A stretch of DNA of 64,000 nt from Chryseobacterium oryzae (lineage in GTDB: Bacteria; Bacteroidota; Bacteroidia; Flavobacteriales; Weeksellaceae): contig NZ_CP094529.1 of NCBI RefSeq assembly GCF_022811665.1, forward strand, positions 1,302,001 through 1,366,000, read 5' to 3'. The notes under the pieces are model-generated. The model did not search any database. It worked only from the letters and a program-made list of their open reading frames with translations, and was not told the DNA's origin. Position numbers and translations under genes: made by a program. Shown here piece after piece: positions 42,152-50,983 of this stretch (position 1 is its first letter; every line of letters begins with the position of its first letter).

Positions 42152-43021
42152 ATGAAGAAAACAATATTTTCGATTATAACTTTTATCGTACCTTATTTTT
42201 CGTTCTCACAGAGTATAGGAATTAATACAATACCAAGTAATACAGAAGTCGCAAAGGTAGTAATTGATAGTCCAACCCCAGGAAACGGTAGTGTAAAATT
42301 TCAAACAACAACAACGGCTCCTATAGCACAACAAGTTTTGGTGTCTGATGCTAATGGAAATGCAGTGTGGCAAAATTATAATTTAGATGCATCGGCAATA
42401 TACCAAAATGTGCTAGTAAATTATACACCAACTCCATTTACCTTATCGGGAACTAGTAATAGTGGTGGTGGTTTTATTACACCTGCAACATATACTGGTG
42501 CTTCATTTGATCTTCCGGAAGGTATATGGGCCATCTATATAAGTATGAAAGCGACTGCAACATCCGGAACTACAACCACTCAACCTTTAGTTACTGGGCA
42601 AGGCCTTTGGATTAGACTTTTGATTGATAATAAGAGCACAAATTATACCTCACCATATTTTAGGATGAGGCAATTGAGTATAAGTGAAACGAATACCAAC
42701 TTATATGATAATAATAACAATGGAACATTTGATCCTCCTTATTTAATTTCAGGAAATATTGTAGGTCCTAATTCTTCTGGACTTTTAAACGGGGAAATCT
42801 ATCTTATTAACTGCGATTATAAATATAAACTTGCAGGCACAACAGGGACTGAAGTAACTGTTAATAAAAAGAATACATTTTATATAAAATTAAATGTAGA
42901 ATCTTATGGAGGTAATACACCTAATACTCAGTTTAATGTAAGTGGTGTAGGTTCTCCTCCAAGTTTTTCTGGAGAAAACAGAATTGTTCCTATTTTTGCT
43001 GGGAAATGTCCTGTTAATTAA
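42152..43021 (+). CDS. Secreted protein with GINTIPSN motif (third of three)
   Basis: A 289-residue exported protein. The signal peptide ends near SFSQS, then IGINTIPSNTEVAKVVIDSP, a divergent form of the motif of genes 1 and 2. A strand-rich region around EGIWAIYISMKATATS is followed by a longer Asn/Thr-rich C-terminal part than in the sister genes. It begins nine bases after gene 2. A hairpin follows the stop and also serves the convergent ligase gene. Function unknown, probably surface exposed. Confidence 0.75.
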   Translation: MKKTIFSIITFIVPYFSFSQSIGINTIPSNTEVAKVVIDSPTPGNGSVKFQTTTTAPIAQQVLVSDANGNAVWQNYNLDASAIYQNVLVNYTPTPFTLSGTSNSGGGFITPATYTGASFDLPEGIWAIYISMKATATSGTTTTQPLVTGQGLWIRLLIDNKSTNYTSPYFRMRQLSISETNTNLYDNNNNGTFDPPYLISGNIVGPNSSGLLNGEIYLINCDYKYKLAGTTGTEVTVNKKNTFYIKLNVESYGGNTPNTQFNVSGVGSPPSFSGENRIVPIFAGKCPVN

Positions 43022-43037
43022 AACTAGCAAATTACTT

Positions 43038-43071
43038 AAAAAGACACTTTATATTTTTAAAGTGTCTTTTT
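43038..43071. terminator. Bidirectional terminator between secreted operon and ligase gene
   Basis: Arms AAAAAGACACTTT (43038-43050) and AAAGTGTCTTTTT (43059-43071) are perfect, 13 pairs. The right arm touches the ligase stop codon. Confidence 0.82.
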
Positions 43072-44650
43072 ACTTTATCAATTTCTTAATCTCCTCCAAA
43101 TCATCAATCTCATCCACTTTTTTATCTTTTCGCCAGCGCACAATTCTGGGAAAACGTAGAGCAACACCGCTTTTATGGCGGTTGCTAAATCCAATGCCTT
43201 CAAAAGCAATCTCGAAAACCAATTCTGGTTTTACCGTTCTGACGGGACCAAATTTCTCAATTGCATTTTTATTCACAAACTTGCTGACTTCCATAATCTC
43301 TTTATCCGTTAAGCCGGAGTAGGCTTTGGCAATCGTGACCAGTTTATCCTCGTTTTTCACCGCAAATGTATAATCAGTGTAGTAGGCACTTCGGCGTCCG
43401 CTTCCTTTTTGGGCGTAGATCAGCACCGCATCAATCGTGAGCGGGTCTATTTTCCATTTCCACCAATCGCCTTTTTTTCTTCCCGAATGATAATGCGAAT
43501 TTTTCTGTTTCAGCATCAGACCTTCGCTGTTAAGTGCTCTGGAATTTTCCCGGATTTGATCCAAATCTTCCCAGTTTTCAAATTCAATAACTTCGGAAAG
43601 TTGAATCTTTTCAGGAGTTTCATTACGTAATAATTCTTCCAGCATCGCACGTCTTGCCGATATGGGCTTTTCACGCAAATCATTGCCTTCCAGCTCCAGC
43701 AAGTCATAGACAAAAACCTGAATCGGAATGTCAGTCAACATTTTTTTGGTTAAAGTTTTTCGGTTAAGACGCTTTTGTAATTCATTAAAATTCAAAACCC
43801 GCTGGTCCTTCACCGCGAGTATTTCGCCATCCAGAACGAAATTTCCTTTCATATTCTGCACCACCTCTTTGATTTCCGGAAACTGCTCTGTCACCAGCTC
43901 TTCGCCTCGGGACCAAATAAAAACTTCGTCATTTCTGCGGATAATCTGTCCCCGGATGCCATCCCATTTGTATTCGATTTGCCATTCTTTAGGTTTTCCC
44001 AAATCATCCAAATCTTTTTCCAAGGGATAAGCCAGACAAAACGGATAGGGTTTAGAATTGTCCGGATTAATATGTTCTGCCGAAATTAACGATTGAAAAG
44101 AGGTGGTTTCCGGTTCCCATTTCCCCATCAAACTGTGGGTTAAAGCACTGGATTCCTGATTGGAAAATTTGGTCAGGGCATTGATCAAGGTTTTGTCGGA
44201 AACGCCGATTCTAAAACTGCCACCCAGTAATTTATTAAAAATCAAACGTTCGGTATAGTCCAAACCGTTCCAGGATTTTAGGACAAAATCTTTCTTTTCT
44301 GCCTCTGTTTTGTTCTTCAGCCCAATAATTTCTTTCATCCAATCTGACAAAGATTTATCGATTTGTTCAACAGGCGGCGGCAATATCAGCGAGAGCGTTT
44401 CACCCAAATCGCCCACCGAAGAATAGCTTTCCTGAAAAAGCCAGAAAGGCAATCCGGTAATTTCCAGTGCCCAATCTTTCATAAAGTTGGTATTCACATT
44501 GCGCTTTGGTCTTTTTCCTGTAAACAAGGCGATAAACCACACTTTGTCTTCATCCGGCGCACGCTCCAGATAATCAACGATGGCATCTATTTTTGCATTC
44601 GTTTTATTCGTGCTTTCCAGCGCATTGATAAGTTCAGCAAAATGTTTCAT
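43070..44650 (-). CDS. ATP-dependent DNA ligase of the ligase-associated repair set
   Basis: A 526-residue ligase. An N-terminal domain of about 200 residues precedes the nucleotidyltransferase core with adenylated lysine K228 in EYKWDGIRGQ (motif I). LDGEILAV (motif III), EGLMLKQKNSHYHSGRK (motif IV) and KGDWWKWK (motif V) follow, then an OB-fold with RFPRIVRWRKDK at the end. It seals nicks in repair; bacteria also have NAD-dependent LigA for replication. The N-terminal domain is that of the Lhr-associated type, distinct from Ku-dependent LigD, and no Ku gene is nearby. It is GC-richer than most neighbours. Confidence 0.94.
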   Translation of the reverse strand: MKHFAELINALESTNKTNAKIDAIVDYLERAPDEDKVWFIALFTGKRPKRNVNTNFMKDWALEITGLPFWLFQESYSSVGDLGETLSLILPPPVEQIDKSLSDWMKEIIGLKNKTEAEKKDFVLKSWNGLDYTERLIFNKLLGGSFRIGVSDKTLINALTKFSNQESSALTHSLMGKWEPETTSFQSLISAEHINPDNSKPYPFCLAYPLEKDLDDLGKPKEWQIEYKWDGIRGQIIRRNDEVFIWSRGEELVTEQFPEIKEVVQNMKGNFVLDGEILAVKDQRVLNFNELQKRLNRKTLTKKMLTDIPIQVFVYDLLELEGNDLREKPISARRAMLEELLRNETPEKIQLSEVIEFENWEDLDQIRENSRALNSEGLMLKQKNSHYHSGRKKGDWWKWKIDPLTIDAVLIYAQKGSGRRSAYYTDYTFAVKNEDKLVTIAKAYSGLTDKEIMEVSKFVNKNAIEKFGPVRTVKPELVFEIAFEGIGFSNRHKSGVALRFPRIVRWRKDKKVDEIDDLEEIKKLIK

Positions 44651-44660
44651 TTATCGACAT

Positions 44661-44750
44661 TTTTTATTTGGGCAACTTTATCCGTCTTCCACTCCCGCTT
44701 TTTTATTCGTCGTACCTCCTCACAAAAAGAGCTCCGTTCAAGCCGGGCTG
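44661..44750 (-). repeat. Dispersed repeat, copy B (between exonuclease and ligase)
   Basis: Reads on the minus strand as CAGCCCG, then GGAGCTCTTTTTGTG, AATAAAAAAGCGGGA and TTGCCCAAATAAA, matching copy A at 38027-38112 over most positions. It begins ten bases upstream of the ligase start. The two copies are in opposite orientation. Confidence 0.8.
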
Positions 44751-44823
44751 CGAGCGATTCAACGTTTTTACCTTGTTGCAATGATTAATTCAAATATTTT
44801 ACAACTGGCTTATTCTTCATTTT

Positions 44824-45834
44824 TTAGAATTTTTTTTCTTCTTCAACTTCCTCATCATCGTCGCCGTAAAGTGTTTCCACAACATCCGATTTAATTCCGA
44901 TTTCGTTCAGATATTTCGAGAAAACTTCTGTTTGTCCGTGCGTCACGTGGACAATTTCAGCTTCCGTAGCTTTAATCGCTTGCAGAAGGCCTTTCCAGTC
45001 GGCGTGGTCGCTCATTGGGAAACCTGCATCGGCACTGCGCCAGCGTCTTGCCCCACGAACTTGCATCCAGCCGGAGCAGATCGCAGTTGCAGGATTGGGG
45101 ATTTTCTTTATGACATTAGAATCTAGCAAAGCTGGCGGTACAATCACAATTTCGCCTGCAACATGCTTTACACTTTCCCTGAAATCCGGGATTTCATACT
45201 CGGGAAGCACAATTCCTACTTCTTCAAAAGCCTGATTCAGTTTTCCAATAGAGTAATGCACATTAATTTTTCCCAAGCCTTCAACCGCTTTCATAATACG
45301 CTGGGCTTTCCCTAAAGAATAGCCTATAAAAACAGACGTTTTCTGGTTTTCTATGTTTCTTAAAACCCAGTTTTGCATTTTTTTGTTTAGATCATCCACT
45401 TCCAGCCAATTGTAAATCGGGAGGCCAAAAGTACTTTCTGTCACAAATTCGTTGCATTTCACGACTTCAAAAGGTGTACTCAAACCATCATCCTGAACTT
45501 TATAATCGCCGGAAACCACGCTCACATAGCCTTTATACTCCAACCTAATCTGTGCAGAGCCAATAATATGCCCAGCCGGATGCAAGGATACTTTGACACC
45601 ATTGATATTAACAATCTCACCATATTCCACATTTTGACATTCGATATCCTCGCTGATTCTTTTGTGCAAAATAGGTTTGGTAAAATGGTGACAAAGGTAT
45701 TTTTTCATCCCCCAGCGGGCGTGGTCAGCGTGTCCGTGCGTGATGATTGCCAAATCAACCGGACGCCAAGGATCAATATAAAATTTCCCTTGCGGACAAT
45801 AGATACCTTTGTTGGTAAAAGTAATGAGTTTCAA
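44824..45834 (-). CDS. Ligase-associated DNA damage response exonuclease (metallo-beta-lactamase fold)
   Basis: A 336-residue beta-CASP type nuclease. The metal-binding signature H33-x-H35-x-D37-H38 is in ITHGHADHARWG. Further motifs are HPAGHIIGSAQIRLEY, VSGDYKVQDDG and the late SDHADWKGLLQ. It resembles the SNM1/CPSF group, and its P. putida relative is a DNA exonuclease. The C-terminus ends in an acidic DDDEEVEEEKK tail. It is the most upstream of the four repair genes, 173 bases before the ligase, with repeat B in the gap. Confidence 0.92.
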   Translation of the reverse strand: MKLITFTNKGIYCPQGKFYIDPWRPVDLAIITHGHADHARWGMKKYLCHHFTKPILHKRISEDIECQNVEYGEIVNINGVKVSLHPAGHIIGSAQIRLEYKGYVSVVSGDYKVQDDGLSTPFEVVKCNEFVTESTFGLPIYNWLEVDDLNKKMQNWVLRNIENQKTSVFIGYSLGKAQRIMKAVEGLGKINVHYSIGKLNQAFEEVGIVLPEYEIPDFRESVKHVAGEIVIVPPALLDSNVIKKIPNPATAICSGWMQVRGARRWRSADAGFPMSDHADWKGLLQAIKATEAEIVHVTHGQTEVFSKYLNEIGIKSDVVETLYGDDDEEVEEEKKF

Positions 45835-45937
45835 AAGCGTGATAATTAATAGTTCTGATTATTCAAAAAACTGACCAAAATATTGTAAACAGAGATAAGA
45901 ATCAATAATTATTCAGAAATTTGGAAAAAATGAATTA

Positions 45938-46573
45938 ATGAAAATAATCGATATAGAAAAATGGAACAGAAAGGAACATTTTGAGTTTTTTTCTTCTATG
46001 AAAAGCCCATATTTTGGATTTACTACGGAAGTTGACTGTACAGTTGCCTTTAATTTAGCCAAAGAAAATAACCATTCCTTTTTCGCTGTTTATTTATATA
46101 AATCTATGGCTGCCATTCACACCATTGAAGAATTGAAATTAAGAATTGTGGATGATAAATTAATTGTGTTTGATGAAGTTCATGTTGGAAGTACTATTGG
46201 CAGAGAAGACGGTACTTTTGGATTTTCATTTTTTGAATATTCTCCTGATTTTACAATTTTTAATGAAAATCTGCAGAATGAAATACAAAGAGTGCAAAAT
46301 TCTTCAGGTTTAGGAATTAGTAATGATATTTTACCTCTTAATCATATTAGACACACTACAATTCCTTGGAACACATTCACAAATGTACTTCATCCAACCA
46401 ATTTTGATCCTAAAGAGTGTATTCCCAAAATTACTTTTGGTAAATTCAGTATTAAAAATAACAGGAAGATGATGCCTGTTTCTATTGAAGCTCATCACGG
46501 TCTTGCAGACGGAATTCATCTTGCTAAATATTTCGAAGAATTTCAGATACAGTTAAATGATTCCAAAATTTAA
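45938..46573 (+). CDS. CatA-like chloramphenicol acetyltransferase family protein
   Basis: A 211-residue acetyl-CoA-dependent O-acetyltransferase. The catalytic signature HHGLADGIHLAKYF (H187 as base, D191 structural) and the early FFAVYLYKSMAAIHTIEELKLRI are typical. Type A chloramphenicol acetyltransferases use the same motif. The natural substrate may differ; chromosomal CatA-like proteins in flavobacteria are not always resistance determinants. No resistance element or mobile DNA surrounds it. It is divergent from the exonuclease gene. Confidence 0.85.
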   Translation: MKIIDIEKWNRKEHFEFFSSMKSPYFGFTTEVDCTVAFNLAKENNHSFFAVYLYKSMAAIHTIEELKLRIVDDKLIVFDEVHVGSTIGREDGTFGFSFFEYSPDFTIFNENLQNEIQRVQNSSGLGISNDILPLNHIRHTTIPWNTFTNVLHPTNFDPKECIPKITFGKFSIKNNRKMMPVSIEAHHGLADGIHLAKYFEEFQIQLNDSKI

Positions 46574-46601
46574 AATTTTGCTTTAAAACTGTTATCCATA
46601 A

Positions 46602-46633
46602 TTGGAGTTACGCTAATAAAAACCTTATTTTTG
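46602..46633 (+). promoter_or_regulatory. Promoter of rsmG
   Basis: TTG at 46602-46604 and TATTTTTG at 46626-46633 with a 21-base spacer. The start codon is 17 bases downstream. Confidence 0.65.
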
Positions 46634-46650
46634 CCTTTTATAACCTTTTT

Positions 46651-47286
46651 ATGTCGATAAAAATAATTCTAAAATATTTCCCTGATCTTTCTGAAAAACA
46701 AATTGAACAGTTTACTAAATTGGAGGATTTGTATAAAGAATGGAATGAAAAAATTAATGTAATCTCCCGTAAAGATACCGATTCATTATACGAAAAGCAT
46801 GTTCTTCATTCTTTGGGAATTGCAAAAATAATGGAATTTGCACCCGGAACAAAAGTTCTGGATATTGGAACTGGTGGTGGGTTTCCCGGGATTCCTTTGG
46901 CGATACTTTTTCCAGAAACAGAATTTACACTCATTGATTCTATCGGTAAGAAAATTACAGTTGTGAATGCAGTAAGCGAAGGAATTGGATTACAAAATCT
47001 AAAGCCTATACATGGAAGAGCAGAAAAAGTAAAAGATAAATTCCATTTTGTGGTGAGCAGAGCTGTAACCCAAATGCCGGAATTTTTGCGTTGGTTGAAA
47101 GGTAAATTCGAAAAAGAACAGTTCAACCCAAAACACAACGGAGTTCTCTATCTGAAAGGTGGAGATTTGGCTGAAGAACTTGCAGGGCTGAAATGCGAAA
47201 TTTTTAATTTGAAAAACTATTTTGAAGAAGATTTTTTTGATACAAAAAAAGTTGTTTATCTATCAAAAGGTAATTTTAATTCGTAA
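46651..47286 (+). CDS. rsmG: 16S rRNA (guanine-527-N7)-methyltransferase RsmG
   Basis: A 211-residue class I methyltransferase that modifies G527 in the 530 loop of 16S rRNA; loss gives low-level streptomycin resistance in several bacteria. The SAM-binding loop is VLDIGTGGGFPGIPLAI (about 69-85). The N-terminal LYKEWNEKINVISRKD and VVSRAV near the centre are family hallmarks. It has its own TAnnTTTG promoter. The usual mnmG neighbour is not beside it here. Length is normal. Confidence 0.95.
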   Translation: MSIKIILKYFPDLSEKQIEQFTKLEDLYKEWNEKINVISRKDTDSLYEKHVLHSLGIAKIMEFAPGTKVLDIGTGGGFPGIPLAILFPETEFTLIDSIGKKITVVNAVSEGIGLQNLKPIHGRAEKVKDKFHFVVSRAVTQMPEFLRWLKGKFEKEQFNPKHNGVLYLKGGDLAEELAGLKCEIFNLKNYFEEDFFDTKKVVYLSKGNFNS

Positions 47287-47343
47287 TTTAGCAAATAATA
47301 TATTTATTTTATATTTATAAATTAATAAAAACCCATTACCGAC

Positions 47344-47751
47344 ATGAAAACCGTATCTTCTTTTTTATTGTTGATTTCAGCTTTTTGTTTCACTGCAATT
47401 TCCTGTAAAGATGACGAGAATTACGATACTATAGAATCTGTAGATAAAGTTAAAATTGATAGTGTAAAAGTTGTAAATGATACGATGTCTGTTTTTTCAG
47501 TACAAAGTATCAGGACATATTCTACTTATTCTTCAAAATGTCAGGGGTTTTATGGATATGATTATATTTACGCAAGTGATATTCAACGAGATGTCACTGC
47601 TTATCAATATTTCAGAACTGGAGATTGTGTAAAGAAACCTGTGGTAATTCCTAGTCAAATTAATTTCAGTCCACAAAAAAAAGGAGTGTATACTTTTAGA
47701 TTTTGGAGCGGTAATAATACTTGGATTACTAAAAATATCGTTGTAAATTAA
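47344..47751 (+). CDS. Uncharacterised lipoprotein
   Basis: A 135-residue protein with signal peptide and lipobox TAISC (Cys21). The mature part has Asp/Lys-rich linker sequence, then a compact domain with two cysteines (SKCQGFYGYDY and GDCVKK) and a C-terminal strand-rich region (FSPQKKGVYTFRFWSGNNTW). I do not recognise the family. Its stop overlaps the start of the DUF922 gene (TAATG), so they form a coupled pair of secreted proteins. Confidence 0.72.
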   Translation: MKTVSSFLLLISAFCFTAISCKDDENYDTIESVDKVKIDSVKVVNDTMSVFSVQSIRTYSTYSSKCQGFYGYDYIYASDIQRDVTAYQYFRTGDCVKKPVVIPSQINFSPQKKGVYTFRFWSGNNTWITKNIVVN

Positions 47752-48287
47752 TGAAGTATTTTTTGCTTTTCTGTATGTTGGGTTTCAATTTTTTACTTTC
47801 TCAAAAGATTGAATGGAAACCCGATAGAAAATTGATCTGGGAAAATTTTAAAAGCAAAAAAAATAATTTGGGAAACCCAGATATTGTTGCTTATACCCAT
47901 TGTGGTTGGGAATATTCGGTAATTACTTCCAGCAATCTCAAAGTTCCTGTAAAAGTTGATATTCAGACCATTTTTAATGAAGATAAATCTTGGAAAGATG
48001 ATAAAAGAATCAACGATTATGTACTGATCCACGAACAAAAACATTTTGACATCGCCGAAATTCATGCCAGAAAATTACGCAAAGAAGTAGCTGAAAAAAT
48101 AAAGAATACAGCAGATTTCAAAAAGTATTTCAACTCAATTTATTCTAAAATATCTTCTGAATATAAAAATTATCAGGCTGAATACGACCGTGAAACAAAA
48201 CACGGTATGAATAAGGAAAAACAGTCTGAATACAACGGGAAAATTTCGGAAGATTTAGAGAAACTAAATAATTACCAAAAGCTGTGA
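47751..48287 (+). CDS. Secreted DUF922 protein with HExxH motif
   Basis: A 178-residue exported protein, signal peptide ending near LLSQK. The family DUF922 includes putative zinc peptidases. The motif H94-E95-Q-K-H98 in LIHEQKHFDIAEI is a zinc-protease HExxH, and H104 may be a further ligand. The rest is helical and Lys/Glu-rich. A function in envelope maintenance is inference. It is translationally coupled to the lipoprotein gene before it. Its stop overlaps the GTG start of the AddB-like gene by four bases. Confidence 0.8.
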   Translation: MKYFLLFCMLGFNFLLSQKIEWKPDRKLIWENFKSKKNNLGNPDIVAYTHCGWEYSVITSSNLKVPVKVDIQTIFNEDKSWKDDKRINDYVLIHEQKHFDIAEIHARKLRKEVAEKIKNTADFKKYFNSIYSKISSEYKNYQAEYDRETKHGMNKEKQSEYNGKISEDLEKLNNYQKL

Positions 48288-50983
48288 AATTTTTAAATAA
48301 AATTATAGACGAATTACTCTCTCAAAATAAAGATTTATCGCAGTTTAACATCGTTCTTCCGGGAAAAAGACCTATTGTTTTTATCCGACAAATCTTGGAA
48401 GACAGACAATATTCGGGATTTCTTCCTGATTTTTATACTATTGAGGAATTAATAACAAAAATTGTAAATCAACAGGTTATAGATGGTATTTCGCTTTGGC
48501 TTTTTGCATTTGAAGTGTATAAAAGTCTGAATCTTATCCCGAATGATGATTTTTCGGAATTTCTTAAATGGTTTCCTACCTTACAGAAAGACTGGGACGA
48601 TATTCTGAAGTTTTCTGAAAGTGATGAAGCTGTTTTGCAGTATATGTTCGATGAAGAACGTATTAAAGAATGGGCTCAGGATTTAGGAGAAGATGAAGTT
48701 CCGAGAAAAAAGTTTCTGAATTTCTGGCGAAACATGAACATTTTTCTCCCTGAATTAAAAAAGAAACTGCACGAGAAAAACTGGGCAAGTCCGGGAATGA
48801 TTCATGAAACGGCAAAAAACAAAATAGAAAATTTTGCTGAAAAGAATACCGATACTTTTATTTTCTGCGGTTTCAATGCATTTACCCCGGTAGAAGAAAA
48901 ACTGGTAAGAAATCTTTTGCAGTGGAATAAAGCACAGTGTTTTTTTCAGGCAGATCATTATTATTTTGATGATGAAAGACAGGAAGCCGGAAAATTCCTG
49001 AGAAATCACAAATTATGGAAAGAATTTAATGACAGTCGAAGTTTTCAGTGGATTGAAGATGATTTCAACCAACCTAAGAATATTAAAGTCTATGAAGTTT
49101 CAGGAAATGTAACGCAGACCAAAATTTTACCTGAAATTTTTAGTAATATCAACAATAATACATACACCAATACCGCAGTCGTGTTATTGGACGAAAATCT
49201 TCTTCCGGCAACTTTAGATGTGATGCAAAATGTGGAAAATCTTAATATTACAATGGGGTTTCCGCTTAAAAATCTCTCATTTTCTAATGCCGTTAAGCAA
49301 CTTTTTTACCTTCAGAAGCAACTGGAGAAAAATAAAACTTCTTATTATTACAGAGATCTCTTCCCGATACTCGAAGAACTACCAAAATCTGAGCAGGACG
49401 ATCTTATCATCACTTCTTTCAAATCTAAGATTGAAGAGAGAAACATTGTCTATATCTCACAGAAACTTTTAACGGAATTACTGGGAAATCTCTCATATTT
49501 CAATCTTTTACAGAAAGCCGAATCTGAATATCATTTTTTGGATGAATTAATTACTTTCTGTCAGAAAATCAAATGGTTACCGCTTGATGATATTCAATAT
49601 GAAAATATTTCCCATTTTGAAAATGCTTTCCGCTTAATCAGAAATCAAATTTCGCCTTATGGATTCGAGATTAAAATGGAAACATTAGAAATACTTATCA
49701 ATCAGCATATTAATTCAGAAAGTATAGATTTTATTGGTGAACCTTTGAAAGGCTTACAGTTAATGGGGCTTTTGGAAACCCGTTTGCTTAATTTCGAAAA
49801 TGTGATTCTTTTATCTGTAAATGAAGGGAAATTACCTTTAGGAAATTCTCAGAATACTTATATTCCTTTTGATATAAGAAAGCATTTTGATCTGCATACT
49901 TTCTTAGAAAACGACAGTATTTATGCATACCATTTTTATCGGCTGATACAAGATGCTAAAAATGTACATTTACTTTTTAATGCACTAAGTTCCGGCGTTA
50001 ATACAGGTGAAAAGAGTAGATTTATTACTCAGATGGAAATGGAGAGCAATCATCATATCGAACATATTATTGTTGAAAATTCTTCAGAACCAATCATCAA
50101 TAATCCTGTTGAAATTAATAAAACAGAAATTGTACAACAGCAGCTTTTGAAATGGAAAGAAAAAGTTTCTGCTTCGCATCTTACAAGCTATCTCTACAAT
50201 CCAATAGATTTCTATCTCTCTAAAGTTCTTAATACATCCGAAACCGATGAAATTGAAGAAGAATTATCCATAAGAAATTATGGAAATCTGGTTCATTATA
50301 CCCTTCAAGAAATTTATGAAGTATTAAAAGGTAAAGTTTTAAAAATTAAAGATTTACAGGATTCAATTCAACAAATAGATGATTTTATAGATTTAGGCAT
50401 TGAGAAACTAAAACATCAGCCGGAATTTTATGATAAAGGAATGAATTTCATTCACAAAGCAATTGCAAAAAAAGTAATTGCCAATATTCTGAATTATGAT
50501 TTAGAACTCTTAAAATCGGGTAATACACTTGAAATTATTGATATTGAAAAACGTTTCGAAAATGTAAATTTTTATCTGAATGAAGACCAATCGGATAAAG
50601 TTTCTTTCTATGGTTTTATCGACAGAATAGACAAGCTGAACGGTACCATAAGAATTATAGATTACAAAACTGCAAAAACAAAAAATCTTACTGTAAAAAT
50701 AGACGAACTCAATCAGGAAGATTACTTTCAGAACAGCGATAGAAAACAAGCAATGCAGCTTTGTCTTTATCAGTTTGTAGTGCAGAGTTTACCAGAATTT
50801 TGGGGTTATCCCATCGAAACAGGAATATGGAGTTTTGCAGATGCTAAAAAAGGAGTTGTCTCGTTAGAATTTGCTCAGGGAAATCTAGACAATGCAATGG
50901 TTTCCATTAAAAATATTATTCTTGAGATTTTGAATCCTGATATTAGTTTTGTTGAAAACATTAAAACTTACAGTTATAATTAA
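48284..50983 (+). CDS. AddB-like PD-(D/E)XK nuclease, GTG start
   Basis: An 899-residue protein related to the AddB/RexB subunit of the double-strand-break resection enzyme. The N-terminal region (FNIVLPGKRPIVFIRQIL) is a degenerate P-loop, as expected for the helicase-inactive subunit. The last third has the nuclease domain: SFYGFIDRIDKLNGTIRIIDYKTAK carries the active-site D/DYK pattern (about 775-800). The start is GTG, overlapping the DUF922 stop by four bases. No AddA-like partner is in the window, so it may be encoded elsewhere. The 3' end runs into short 8-base repeats. Confidence 0.88.
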   Translation: MKFLNKIIDELLSQNKDLSQFNIVLPGKRPIVFIRQILEDRQYSGFLPDFYTIEELITKIVNQQVIDGISLWLFAFEVYKSLNLIPNDDFSEFLKWFPTLQKDWDDILKFSESDEAVLQYMFDEERIKEWAQDLGEDEVPRKKFLNFWRNMNIFLPELKKKLHEKNWASPGMIHETAKNKIENFAEKNTDTFIFCGFNAFTPVEEKLVRNLLQWNKAQCFFQADHYYFDDERQEAGKFLRNHKLWKEFNDSRSFQWIEDDFNQPKNIKVYEVSGNVTQTKILPEIFSNINNNTYTNTAVVLLDENLLPATLDVMQNVENLNITMGFPLKNLSFSNAVKQLFYLQKQLEKNKTSYYYRDLFPILEELPKSEQDDLIITSFKSKIEERNIVYISQKLLTELLGNLSYFNLLQKAESEYHFLDELITFCQKIKWLPLDDIQYENISHFENAFRLIRNQISPYGFEIKMETLEILINQHINSESIDFIGEPLKGLQLMGLLETRLLNFENVILLSVNEGKLPLGNSQNTYIPFDIRKHFDLHTFLENDSIYAYHFYRLIQDAKNVHLLFNALSSGVNTGEKSRFITQMEMESNHHIEHIIVENSSEPIINNPVEINKTEIVQQQLLKWKEKVSASHLTSYLYNPIDFYLSKVLNTSETDEIEEELSIRNYGNLVHYTLQEIYEVLKGKVLKIKDLQDSIQQIDDFIDLGIEKLKHQPEFYDKGMNFIHKAIAKKVIANILNYDLELLKSGNTLEIIDIEKRFENVNFYLNEDQSDKVSFYGFIDRIDKLNGTIRIIDYKTAKTKNLTVKIDELNQEDYFQNSDRKQAMQLCLYQFVVQSLPEFWGYPIETGIWSFADAKKGVVSLEFAQGNLDNAMVSIKNIILEILNPDISFVENIKTYSYN

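Noticed and set aside
44363..44894. Two plus-strand frames overlapping the ligase start and repeat B
   Set aside because: They cover ligase coding sequence on the opposite strand plus the repeat, without homology or plausible starts.
45938..46573. Acquired resistance island around the CatA-like gene
   Set aside because: Neighbours are chromosomal repair and rRNA-modification genes, and there is no integron, transposase or resistance partner.
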